Below are positions 44,825 through 53,515 of a stretch of 64,000 nucleotides of DNA, in pieces. Positions within the stretch are counted from its first letter, which is position 1. Every line of letters starts with the position of its first letter. This stretch comes from Akkermansiaceae bacterium UBA2381 (lineage in GTDB: Bacteria > Verrucomicrobiota > Verrucomicrobiia > Verrucomicrobiales > DEV007), in assembly GCA_002344215.1 (NCBI GenBank), contig DDSV01000023.1, positions 101,089 to 165,088 on the forward strand. Direction: 5' to 3'. Under the pieces are notes generated by a model. That model searched no databases and was not told where the DNA came from. It saw only the letters and a program-made list of their open reading frames with translations. Both the position numbers and the translations under genes were made by a program.

Positions 44825-47800
44825 CTAGGCCTCGACCAGGCTTGGCTTCGGATCCGCATTTCCGGCACTGAAGAGGAACTTCAAGTCGTCCATTTCGAGG
44901 TTTCGGGTAAAACCCTCCTCTCCGAGGACACTGGTCATCATGGCGCTCTTCTGCTGTTGGAGGATGCGGATCTTTTCCTCGACACTGTCACGCATGAGGA
45001 GCCGATAGGCGTTCACTTTGCTCTCCTGGCCGATACGGTGACAACGGTCGATCGCCTGATTTTCCACGGCGGGGTTCCACCAGGGGTCATAGAGGATGAC
45101 ATAGCTCGCCGAGGTCAGGTTAAGACCGCTACCGCCGGCTTTCAGTGAGAGCAGGAAGACTTTCGGCTCTTTTGTCTCCTGGAAGTCGCTGATGACCTCG
45201 TGGCGATTCTTCGTTTGGCCGGTGAGGTAACTGTAGGGGCGCTCGCGATCCTCGAGCTCATCCCGGATGATATCCAGCATCGAGACAAACTGACTGAAGA
45301 CGAGCACCTTGTGGCCCTCCTCGTGCAACTGATCGAGGAGATAGAAAAGAGCGTTGAGTTTCGCGCTCTCTTCGTAGCGGTATTTCGCGTCGATAAGGCC
45401 GGGGTGGCAGCAGATCTGACGCAACCGCATGAGTCCTTGAAGAATGACAAAGCTGTTCTTGCGCAGGCTTTCGTCGTTCTCGATACCGAGCAGCACCTTC
45501 TGGATGCGCTCGAGTTCGGCCCGGTAAAGTTGCTGCTGCACCGTCTCCATTTCGGAGAAGACGTCCTCCTCGATCTTGGGCGGCAGGTCGAGGGCGACCT
45601 CGCCCTTGGTGCGCCGGAGCAGGAATGGCCGGAGCCGGGCGGTGAGGCGCGTCTGGGACTGGCCGTCCTTGCGTTTGTCGAAATTGTCCCGGAAATACTT
45701 CCGGTCGCCGAGGATACCCGGCATCGCAAAGCCCATCAGACTCCAGACGTCGAGAAGGCGGTTTTCGATCGGAGTTCCTGTGAGGACTAGGCGGTTCCGG
45801 CCCACGAGGGCGCGGGCCGACTTGGCGGCCTTGGAGTCGGGGTTCTTGATCTGCTGGCCTTCGTCGAGAATGATGCCGAGCCATTTCATCGATTTCAATT
45901 CCTCGGAGCAGGTCCGAAGTTGGCTGTAGTTGATCACGAGAAGATCCACGTCGACCCCGAGGCGATCCACCTCGAGTTCACTCTTATTGCGCAGAACCTG
46001 AACGCGGATCGACGGGGCCGCTTTCTTCACCTCGTCACCCCAGACGTCGAGGACGGACTTCGGACAAACCACAAGACTCGGCGGGACTTCATCGCCGCAC
46101 TCCTCCCGCAGCCATAGCATCCAGGTGAGCGACTGGATCGTCTTTCCGAGACCCATGTCGTCGGCGAGAATGCCGCCGAACTGGTTGGTCGAAAGGTAGG
46201 CGAGGAAGTGGAAACCCTCGATCTGGTAGGGGCGGAGATTGACGTTGAGGCCGGGCGGAATCTCCGGGCGGACCTGGAGCTTGATGTTCTTGGCCCTGTC
46301 ATTGATTCGTTCCCAGGCCTTGGCGTCAAAGACCTCCCTCGCGGCCGGTTCGGCAAGCTGAAGCGCGTGGAGGCGATGCACTTCGCCGGTGAGGTCAAAA
46401 GGATCGAGGCCAATGCGGGAGACGGCGATTTGTTGCTCCTCGCTGAGATTCATCTTCAGGCGGAGCCATCCGCCACGATCCATGCGGACGAATTGACCGC
46501 GAGCCTGGACGAGCGCCCGGATTTCCTCCTGGGTGAGATCCATGCCGTCAACTTTGACGACCACCTTGAGATCGAACCAGTCGATCTCTTCATCGACGAC
46601 CTCGAAGGAGACCTGGGCTTCAACCGGATCGGCTTCGAGGGTGGCGAGTTCCTTGTCGGCGACGATCTCGATTTCCTCGGGGAGTGACTCGATCCACTCG
46701 GCGTATTTCTCGGGAAAATTCTTGGTAATCCGCGCCCGGTAGCACCCGAAATTTCCATCAAAGGTCGGCTGCATCGGTGAGATCAGGCGGCCGACCCGCC
46801 GTTGCAGGCTGCGGTCATAACGGTAGAGCACGTCGTTGCTGCCCTGCTGATGTTTTACCACTTCCCATCCCTCGCGACCGAGCACTTCCTCGCGGGAGCC
46901 ATCGGAGTTTTTCGCGACGATTTTCATCAGCATGTGTTCGCTGGCAGCCCCGGTGGCAGTGGAAGAGATGCTGAGTTGGAAGACGAGATTGAGGGTCTCT
47001 TCCTTGATCTTTTTCGACAAATCCTCGGGGATTGAGGAATTGAGGCGATAGAGAAAAGCGATCCCCGCCTCGGTCTCGATGATGCTCCGGGGGATCACAA
47101 CCCGGGGTTCGATGAGGGTTTCCGCCTTGACCCAGTGTTCCGGGCCCCGGAAGACCCATTCGTCGCTCATGTAGAGAGCCTCGTCGCCGGGGAGCAGTCT
47201 GACGGTGTGGGAGACATCACGGCCCTCGCCGGTGAGCAGTTGCACCTCATAATCGTCCGACCCCATGGAATCGGGGCGGCAGACCCACCGAAGTGGCTTC
47301 TCGGCGATGCGGAAGGGCAGTTCATCGAGATTGACGATAAGTCCGTCAAGTTCCGGTTGGTGGAAGAGGCGGTTGAGGAGGCGGCAGTTCTCGATGCGAT
47401 CGAGGCTCAGTCCTCCATCGCTGGTACTTTCCTTGGCTGCGGCATGAATGAATTTGCTCCAGAGGATCTCCGAAGCGGCCTTCATCCGCAGTCCGCCGTT
47501 GGTGTAGCGCTCCTCAAGGCGGGCAAACTGCTCGACTTCGGAGATGCGCTCAAAGCTTCCGCTCTCGCCGGTGCGGATCATGAGCCGGGCCTCCCGGGTG
47601 CTGATGCGCAGGCGGAACTCGACGGCCTCAACGGCATCCTCGGGGGGGCGTTTTTCGAAAACTTCCACCTGGTAGCGCCACTCGCTCTCCTCACGGCGTC
47701 GTTCCCATGCCTCCATGCGATCCCGCGTCCATTCACGGTCGGTGATCACCTCGATGAACTCGGGGAAATCATAATTTCCCTTCTCGAAGACATGGGAAAC

Positions 47801-48328
47801 GTAGTTCCAGAACTCAATAATGTCGTTCGGGGGCGTGGGCCAGAGAATGAGCGGCTCGAAGCTCTCGACCGGCCAGCGGGGCTGAAGTCGGACGAGGTCG
47901 GAGTCAAAAATCTCGCGCTCCAGTTCAAAGCGCCGGTAGCGACGCTCCAGCTTTCCGAGGTATTCATCCTCTTCACCGGTGAGCCCGCGCCCGAGCCTGT
48001 CCTCGATGATTTCGGTGAGCGATTTTTCGCCGACTTCGTTCGGTGCCTCGGGAAGATCACCCTTGCGTGCCACCTTCTCGAGCATGGTCGCATAGAGGGC
48101 GGCACGACCGGAATCACTCTTTTCGTCGGCTTCACCGACCCATTCATTGCCCTGCAACTGGATGCGTGTCCGGCAGGACCAATCCTCATCCTCAATGCGT
48201 CCCTGAATGAGGAGGTGATTTCCGAAGATCTGCGTCACTCCGCCCTCGTCGTGGAGACGCTGGCCCTCCTTCTTTTCGTCATGAGAGAATGAATTAAGGA
48301 AGTCGAGCGTCGCGCGATCTACGTTCAT
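44825..48328 (-). CDS. SNF2-family helicase-like ATPase
   Basis: 1167-residue HepA/RapA-like DNA translocase. The start is the ATG at 48328 (MNVDRATLDFLNSFSHDEKKEGQRL); the frame extends upstream only as shadow. The N-terminal half (about 1-680) resembles the variable SWIM-associated region of PVC and actinobacterial SNF2 proteins, but I see no CxCx(n)CxH zinc motif. Core: GGILADDMGLGKTIQSL (motif I, about 723), GIILDEGQQIKNPDSK (DEGQ variant of motif II), LTGTPIENRLLDVWSL, KVLVFSQFVSMLD and SLKAGGSGLNLT ... DPWWNPAVENQAIDRCHRIGQ. Likely remodels RNA polymerase or DNA complexes. Separated by 270 bases from rpsF. Confidence 0.9.
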   Translation of the reverse strand: MNVDRATLDFLNSFSHDEKKEGQRLHDEGGVTQIFGNHLLIQGRIEDEDWSCRTRIQLQGNEWVGEADEKSDSGRAALYATMLEKVARKGDLPEAPNEVGEKSLTEIIEDRLGRGLTGEEDEYLGKLERRYRRFELEREIFDSDLVRLQPRWPVESFEPLILWPTPPNDIIEFWNYVSHVFEKGNYDFPEFIEVITDREWTRDRMEAWERRREESEWRYQVEVFEKRPPEDAVEAVEFRLRISTREARLMIRTGESGSFERISEVEQFARLEERYTNGGLRMKAASEILWSKFIHAAAKESTSDGGLSLDRIENCRLLNRLFHQPELDGLIVNLDELPFRIAEKPLRWVCRPDSMGSDDYEVQLLTGEGRDVSHTVRLLPGDEALYMSDEWVFRGPEHWVKAETLIEPRVVIPRSIIETEAGIAFLYRLNSSIPEDLSKKIKEETLNLVFQLSISSTATGAASEHMLMKIVAKNSDGSREEVLGREGWEVVKHQQGSNDVLYRYDRSLQRRVGRLISPMQPTFDGNFGCYRARITKNFPEKYAEWIESLPEEIEIVADKELATLEADPVEAQVSFEVVDEEIDWFDLKVVVKVDGMDLTQEEIRALVQARGQFVRMDRGGWLRLKMNLSEEQQIAVSRIGLDPFDLTGEVHRLHALQLAEPAAREVFDAKAWERINDRAKNIKLQVRPEIPPGLNVNLRPYQIEGFHFLAYLSTNQFGGILADDMGLGKTIQSLTWMLWLREECGDEVPPSLVVCPKSVLDVWGDEVKKAAPSIRVQVLRNKSELEVDRLGVDVDLLVINYSQLRTCSEELKSMKWLGIILDEGQQIKNPDSKAAKSARALVGRNRLVLTGTPIENRLLDVWSLMGFAMPGILGDRKYFRDNFDKRKDGQSQTRLTARLRPFLLRRTKGEVALDLPPKIEEDVFSEMETVQQQLYRAELERIQKVLLGIENDESLRKNSFVILQGLMRLRQICCHPGLIDAKYRYEESAKLNALFYLLDQLHEEGHKVLVFSQFVSMLDIIRDELEDRERPYSYLTGQTKNRHEVISDFQETKEPKVFLLSLKAGGSGLNLTSASYVILYDPWWNPAVENQAIDRCHRIGQESKVNAYRLLMRDSVEEKIRILQQQKSAMMTSVLGEEGFTRNLEMDDLKFLFSAGNADPKPSLVEA

Positions 48329-48516
48329 ATACGGGAATAAAGGAGGAGAAGGGAGGGTAAAAAAATCGCAGAAGCACTTCCTGCGGCCCGCAATAAACAC
48401 ATACGATTCCGAACGGAGGGAGGGTTCGAACCGTCGTAAACGGGGACCGGTAACTAAGCCCACTCTTGAGCGAGCGTCAACCGTTCCCCTGCGGAGCCAC
48501 AAATGATGCGGGGTAA

Positions 48517-48557
48517 AAACAAAAAACCTCCCTTGGGTGAGACCAGAGGAGGTTTTG
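48517..48557 (-). terminator. Terminator of the pth-rpsF transcript
   Basis: Stem AAAACCTCC / GGAGGTTTT with an inner TGG/CCA pair. On the minus strand a T-run (TTTTTTGTTTTT) follows immediately, downstream of the rpsF stop at 48599. Confidence 0.85.
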
Positions 48558-48598
48558 CAGCGAGGGCACCGTGGTGCCCGCCCGGAGGATTGAATGAA

Positions 48599-48886
48599 TT
48601 AGAGGCGGCGGTAGTGCTGAAGCATCACCTGCTCGCTGAGCTTGAGGTGTGACTCCACGTTGGTGATCACGGTGGGCTCGGCCTCAAAACGGACCTGAAC
48701 GTAGTAACCGTGTTTCTGCTTGGCGTTGTTGGGGAAAATGAACTCTTTGCGGCCAACGCGCTCGACTTTCTCGAGTTTGGCTCCGTTCCCCTCAAGTTCC
48801 TTGGTGATTTTACCCACCATTTCATCGATGCCTTCTTCCTGACCCTGGAGTTTCAGGATGTAGACTCCTTCGTATTTGCGTTTCAT
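48599..48886 (-). CDS. rpsF: 30S ribosomal protein S6
   Basis: 95-residue small-subunit protein binding S18 and 16S rRNA. The start at 48886 (MKRKYEGVYILKLQG) is chosen because S6 starts with this strand; 7 upstream residues are unlikely. GYYVQVRFEAEP and KLSEQVMLQHYRRL are diagnostic. The gene follows pth (54 bases), an order often seen in bacteria (pth-rpsF); rpsR and ssb are not adjacent here. Terminator downstream. Confidence 0.93.
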   Translation of the reverse strand: MKRKYEGVYILKLQGQEEGIDEMVGKITKELEGNGAKLEKVERVGRKEFIFPNNAKQKHGYYVQVRFEAEPTVITNVESHLKLSEQVMLQHYRRL

Positions 48887-48940
48887 GAGCTGTAGCGTGC
48901 TATTCAATCCGTGGTTTTTCCGGTTCGCTGGTTGCGAGTA

Positions 48941-49561
48941 TTACGACCGTCGGTTGTACTGGTTCATGGCCGAGTCCAGACCGGCGGAGAGCGCGCAATT
49001 TACTCCATCTACAGCAATCGCGAGGACTTTTTCCATTTCTGCCCATTCTTCCTGCCCGAAACGGCCCAGAACATGGTCGGTGAGGGGCTCATTTCCGGGG
49101 GTCGCTCCGATCCCGATGCGCAGCCGGGGGAAGTCTTCGGTGCCGAGATATTCAATGAGAGACTTGATCCCGTTGTGTCCGCCTGCCGAGCCGTTGGCCC
49201 GGAAGCGGAGGGTCCCGATGGGCAGCGCAATATCGTCATAGACGATGAGAATCTGAGAGGGCAGGAGCTTGTAGTGACGCATCAGGCGGGAGACGGCGTT
49301 TCCGCTCAGGTTCATGAAGGTCAGCGGTTTGGCAAGAATCAGGCTCGAGCCGTCGAGCGCGATTTTGGCGCGAAACTTGTGCTCCTTGGCCCATTTCAGC
49401 TTCCGATTGGCAGCGATTAGATCCACCAGTTCGAATCCGATGTTATGGCGCGTTTTTTCGTATTCCGGTCCCGGATTGCCGAGACCGACGACCAGGCGGA
49501 TGCCCTCTCCGAAGGCCGGATCAGGATCGGTGCGGGAAAGAAATCGGTCGAGGATGCTCAC
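48941..49561 (-). CDS. pth: Peptidyl-tRNA hydrolase
   Basis: 206-residue enzyme recycling tRNA from peptidyl-tRNA. Conserved IRLVVGLGNPGPEYEKTRHNIGFELVD with catalytic histidine in TRHNIG, PLTFMNLSGNAV, LIVYDDIALPIGTLRFRANGSAGGHNGIKSLIEYLG and FPRLRIGIG. N-terminal extension of about 20 residues. Forms a short operon with rpsF. Confidence 0.97.
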   Translation of the reverse strand: MSILDRFLSRTDPDPAFGEGIRLVVGLGNPGPEYEKTRHNIGFELVDLIAANRKLKWAKEHKFRAKIALDGSSLILAKPLTFMNLSGNAVSRLMRHYKLLPSQILIVYDDIALPIGTLRFRANGSAGGHNGIKSLIEYLGTEDFPRLRIGIGATPGNEPLTDHVLGRFGQEEWAEMEKVLAIAVDGVNCALSAGLDSAMNQYNRRS

Positions 49562-49760
49562 CCGGCAACTAAGGCGATTCGGGGACGGGTGCCAAGCCCA
49601 TTTCTGCTTGCCTCGATCCCCTCGTTCTGGCGAATGATCCTGCGACTACTCCAGAATCCAAACTCCGAACCCTTTCCGACCCCGGTCCTTCGGCGGGAAG
49701 GGTGCCGAGGGGACTAAAAGGAGATTCCCTGCAGCCAAACTCGGCCCCCGCTGTGATCAG

Positions 49761-51074
49761 CTAGCCCTCATTTTCCAATTTCATCACCCTTTGGTTGAGG
49801 AGGTCAAACCGGTTCGACAGGGCATGAATTATCTGCGAAACCCAGGGGCTCAGCTTATCCAGTTCCGCATTCACCTCGGCACTCCGCATCAGGTAAACCG
49901 CCGTATCTTCCAGCGCAGTCGCTGTCGCGGTGCGGGGGAGGTCGGAAAAGACTGCCAGTTCCCCGAGGACATCTCCCGGTCCCAGCTCGGCGAGCACCTT
50001 CTTCGATCCCTGATTCTCTTTTGAAATCTCTATCCTGCCGGATTTGATCCGTATCGTAAAATCCCCGGGATCCCCCTCGCGAAAGATGACCTGTCCTGCG
50101 GGAATCTCCCAGAGGGGGAAAGCCTGTCCCGAAGTCTGCGCTGTCTGGAGGTCGTGAAGAACTTCGTGGGCACTCTGGTGGCGGTCCCCGGGTGCTTTTT
50201 GCATCATCCTCCCGACGATGTGGGAAAGCTGCATCGGGATATCGGGATTCAGCTCGTGAACGGGCGGCGGGATGAGAGTTCGGACCTGCTCAACGATCTC
50301 GTCCACGGTAGGAGCCGCGAACGGGCGCTGCCCGGTCAGCAATTCGTAAATGACCACTCCAAGGCTGAAAATATCAGACGCCGGGCCCAGGCCATTGCGG
50401 CTTAGGGTTTGTTCGGGTGACATGTACAAAGGCGTTCCGAGGATCCCGTCTCTGACCTCCAGTTCGATATTGGCCTCTGAAGCCTCCTTTTGAAATTTCC
50501 TGACGTAGTCCTCGTAGAAGCGGGGATCATAGAGATAGGCGTTCCCCCAGTCCATGATCTTGACTTCGCCATACTGCCCGAGGATGATGTTTTCCGGCTT
50601 CAAATCAAGATGGACCACTCCCTTGTCATGCACGAAAGCGAGAGTCTCGCATAGCCTGGTGAACATATTGATGACCTCAGAAAGGTAGTTCTCGGAAACC
50701 GCCTCCGGCTGCTGGTGATAAAGGAGGAACTCCTGCAGGGTTCGGCCCTCAACCAATTGCATCGTATAGCGCAATTGCTGGTCCTTGGTCAGATGGGTAT
50801 CGTAGACCGTGACCACCCCCGGGTGATCCAGATAGCTGATCATTTTGACTTCCGTAATGAAAGCATTGAGAAGGTCCGGATCGGTGAGGAACTCCTCCCT
50901 CAATTCCTTGACCGCGATGACCCGGTTCAGGCAGCTATCGAAACTCGAGATCACCCTGGAGAGTCCGCCTTCGCCGATGTCGGCGATCTTGTGATAGCGT
51001 TCCTCTGAGGAGAAGGGCCTCAACAATTTTCGCACTGCGGGACTCGCGATTTGCTGGGTGCGCTTAATCAACAT
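49761..51074 (-). CDS. Ser/Thr protein kinase with C-terminal cyclic-nucleotide-binding domain
   Basis: 437 residues. Hanks-type kinase domain (about 26-290): GEGGLSRV glycine loop (34-41), K56 (AVKEL), HLDLKPEN (155-162, D157) and DWG (175-177) instead of the usual HRD/DFG. A cNMP-binding beta-roll follows (about 325-415): IPAGQVIFREGDPGDFTIRIKSGRIEI ... GDVLGELAVFSDLPRTATATA, with the phosphate cassette FxELAxFxDxPRTAT intact. This is a kinase output coupled to a cyclic-nucleotide input, and the kinase is probably cytoplasmic as no membrane segment is visible. The HLD variant lacks the HRD arginine, so activation may not need loop phosphorylation. Divergent from the next kinase gene. Confidence 0.9.
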   Translation of the reverse strand: MLIKRTQQIASPAVRKLLRPFSSEERYHKIADIGEGGLSRVISSFDSCLNRVIAVKELREEFLTDPDLLNAFITEVKMISYLDHPGVVTVYDTHLTKDQQLRYTMQLVEGRTLQEFLLYHQQPEAVSENYLSEVINMFTRLCETLAFVHDKGVVHLDLKPENIILGQYGEVKIMDWGNAYLYDPRFYEDYVRKFQKEASEANIELEVRDGILGTPLYMSPEQTLSRNGLGPASDIFSLGVVIYELLTGQRPFAAPTVDEIVEQVRTLIPPPVHELNPDIPMQLSHIVGRMMQKAPGDRHQSAHEVLHDLQTAQTSGQAFPLWEIPAGQVIFREGDPGDFTIRIKSGRIEISKENQGSKKVLAELGPGDVLGELAVFSDLPRTATATALEDTAVYLMRSAEVNAELDKLSPWVSQIIHALSNRFDLLNQRVMKLENEG

Positions 51075-51274
51075 GGCTCAACCACCAGTCCATCAATTGT
51101 TTCTTCGGTCAAGGCCGGCAACCCGAGATTTGGTTTGCCGGAGAAAGAATCGCCAGGACTCTAGAGCAGGAAGACGGTGTTTTTCGAATCTCGAAGCGAC
51201 AAGCTGAATCTTGGGGCCGGGCGCCGGGCCCATTTCCGCTTGCCTCACCATTTGAAAAACGCCACTTTTTCTCC

Positions 51275-53515
51275 ATGTCATCCAGCCGTCCCTCCTCTTC
51301 ACCCTGGGAGCCGCCCCTGCCTGAAGAGCTTCAGCGGATGCTGCCGCAGTATGAGATTACCGGCATTCTCGGGCGCGGAGGCATGGGCGCCGTTTACAAG
51401 GGACGTCAGGCGAAACTAGACCGCATCGTCGCGATCAAAGTGCTGCCCGAAACGTTCACGAAGGGCGAGGACCAGCTCAATTTCGCAAAGCGTTTCGAGC
51501 AGGAGGCCAAAGCCATGGCCAAGCTCGATCACTCGGCCATACTCTCGGTCTACGACTTCGGCGAAACGGCCAAGGGCCAACTCTACTTCGTAATGGAGTT
51601 CGTCGACGGGATGGACATCCATCAGTATCTCAAACACCACGGCGGAAAGCTTCCGCAGGAGCATGCCCTCTCCATCTGTGCGCACGTCCTCGACGCCCTC
51701 GAATACGCCCACGCCCATGGCATCGTGCACCGGGACATCAAGCCAGCCAACATCCTCCTCAACCGCGAAGGCCGGGTCAAGATCGCCGACTTCGGCCTGG
51801 CGAAGAGATTTGGCGACCACGCCGATGTCGATGCCCCGGCCCTGACGATGAGCAACGTCGCCGTGGGCACGCCTGACTTTGTGGCTCCCGAGGCCCTCGA
51901 CAGTGATCAGACTCCCGATCACCGCGCCGATCTCTATGCCGTCGGGGTGATGCTTTATCAGATGCTCACCGGCAAACTGCCCCGGGGGAACTACCAGATG
52001 CCGAGCGAGTTGAATCCCGGGGTCGATCCGCGACTCGACGAAATTGTGAGCACCGCGATGGCGGCCAATCCGGACTATCGTTACGCGAGCGCGGGAGCGG
52101 TGCGCGCCGATCTCGATTTGGTCCTGAGCGGTCCCTTGGCGAAGGTAGAGGCCGGGGAACCCAGCGGGGCCGTGGAAGCCGTTGTGCCCGTGACCAGTTC
52201 CTTGCGCGGGAAGAAGGCCCCTAAAAAGTCATCCACGAAACCGCTGATCCTGGGTCTTGGCGCGGCAGCCCTTATCATCGCGGGACTGGTCGTCCTCCTA
52301 GCCGGGAAACGCGGCGAGCCGGAATCCCTTCCGGCTCCTTTGCCTGAGGTCACCGTGGACAAATCCACGCCGCTACCGGCAGCAGCGGTTGCCCCGGCGC
52401 CGCTGGCACCTTCGGTGAAAACTCCTGAACCCGTCGCCAAGGCCGAGCCGCCTAAAGTGGAAGCCAAACCTGCGGAAGTAAGCACCCCGCCCGAGGCGAT
52501 GGTGGAAAAGAAGGCCGAAGCTCCCGCCGCCAAACCCGAAAGTCCGCCTCTCAGCGCCCCGGTCGCCCCGCCTGCCGACCCGCTCGCGACCCTGCCCGGA
52601 TTGCAAACCCGGCTCAACGGCTACCTGACGGCGCGGAGGACGCAGATCACCGAACTGGCAACCAAATACGGACGCGGCCTCGACTCCCGACTCAACCAGG
52701 CCGCCGATGCCGGAGATCTGAAACTGACCGCCTCCTACGATGAGGAAAAGGCGAGGGTGGGAGCGCTTGTTTCATCGCTCACTGCGCCCGTGACCGATCC
52801 CCGCGCCGCCGTGAGCCAATCCATCGCCCTGCCCGAACTTCCCGCCGACGCGCCCGGGACACTCGTGACCCTGCGGCAGACCTGGACGAGCGAGTCGGAA
52901 AAGATCGTGAACTCACTTGGTGCCGCGTTGCAGCAGTCGCTGAAGGTGCTTGAGTTGGAGCTAGTCAGGGCACGTGAACTTGACAATGCGAAAGCTGTTG
53001 TCGCCTATCGGGATTCACTTCCCGAGACCAGTAATACTTCATCCCTGTCATCATTCGATAACGATAAAGCAGGAGTAGCGAAATCGAAACTTCCTCAGAT
53101 CGAACGAAATATTCCAGAAGGAGCTGTCGAGTTTGGAGGTCATTATTACTTCATTTTCAAAGTCCCTCCTCGAAACTGGAACGATGCGAGGGCCCATTGC
53201 GAAAATCATGGAGGGCATCTCGCAATTATCAACGATTTGAAGGAACTCGAATTCCTTACCGACCTGAATAGTGCCGTCCTCGGACCACTCACTTGGGCCT
53301 GGTTGGGTGGCCACATGCCGGAGGGTGACGATACATGGTATTGGCTGGATGGAGACCGAATGTCTGAAAAAGATCCGTGGGAACACCAATCGGAGTTCAG
53401 CGTGCCACATCCCACAGAAAGGTTTCTCGTATTCTCTCAAATTGACAAATATTGCAGCTACAACGTCGAATCGGGGTTTGTAACGGGATTCATCTGCGAG
53501 TGGGGTGACGAGTAG
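51275..53515 (+). CDS. Membrane Ser/Thr kinase with C-terminal C-type lectin-like domain
   Basis: 746 residues. Cytoplasmic Hanks-type kinase (about 26-285): GRGGMGAVYKG, K55 (AIKVL), VHRDIKPANILLN and ADFGLAKRF intact. One membrane segment (KPLILGLGAAALIIAGLVVLLAGK, about 322-345), then a Pro/Ala/Lys-rich extracytoplasmic spacer, a helical stretch, and a C-type lectin-like fold (about 610-746): FGGHYYFIFKVPPRNWNDARAHCENHGGHLAIINDLKELEFL ... WLGGHMPEGDDTWYWLDG ... GFICEWG. The architecture is typical of PVC kinases that may sense ligands outside the membrane. Coding composition becomes AT-richer after about 53020, coinciding with the lectin domain. Confidence 0.92.
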   Translation: MSSSRPSSSPWEPPLPEELQRMLPQYEITGILGRGGMGAVYKGRQAKLDRIVAIKVLPETFTKGEDQLNFAKRFEQEAKAMAKLDHSAILSVYDFGETAKGQLYFVMEFVDGMDIHQYLKHHGGKLPQEHALSICAHVLDALEYAHAHGIVHRDIKPANILLNREGRVKIADFGLAKRFGDHADVDAPALTMSNVAVGTPDFVAPEALDSDQTPDHRADLYAVGVMLYQMLTGKLPRGNYQMPSELNPGVDPRLDEIVSTAMAANPDYRYASAGAVRADLDLVLSGPLAKVEAGEPSGAVEAVVPVTSSLRGKKAPKKSSTKPLILGLGAAALIIAGLVVLLAGKRGEPESLPAPLPEVTVDKSTPLPAAAVAPAPLAPSVKTPEPVAKAEPPKVEAKPAEVSTPPEAMVEKKAEAPAAKPESPPLSAPVAPPADPLATLPGLQTRLNGYLTARRTQITELATKYGRGLDSRLNQAADAGDLKLTASYDEEKARVGALVSSLTAPVTDPRAAVSQSIALPELPADAPGTLVTLRQTWTSESEKIVNSLGAALQQSLKVLELELVRARELDNAKAVVAYRDSLPETSNTSSLSSFDNDKAGVAKSKLPQIERNIPEGAVEFGGHYYFIFKVPPRNWNDARAHCENHGGHLAIINDLKELEFLTDLNSAVLGPLTWAWLGGHMPEGDDTWYWLDGDRMSEKDPWEHQSEFSVPHPTERFLVFSQIDKYCSYNVESGFVTGFICEWGDE

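Noticed and set aside
44743..44868. Longer peroxiredoxin start at 44868
   Set aside because: The start at 44742 gives a normal signal peptide; the upstream residues are non-conserved.
47135..48292. 385-codon plus-strand frame inside the SNF2 gene
   Set aside because: Antisense shadow of the N-terminal half of the helicase; no motif.
48415..48460. GGTTCGAACC string that looks like a tRNA T-arm
   Set aside because: No acceptor, D-arm or anticodon arm can be folded around it, so it is not a tRNA gene.
48329..48502. Longer SNF2 start at 48502
   Set aside because: Upstream residues are Arg-rich with no family pattern; the ATG at 48328 gives the sensible N-terminus.
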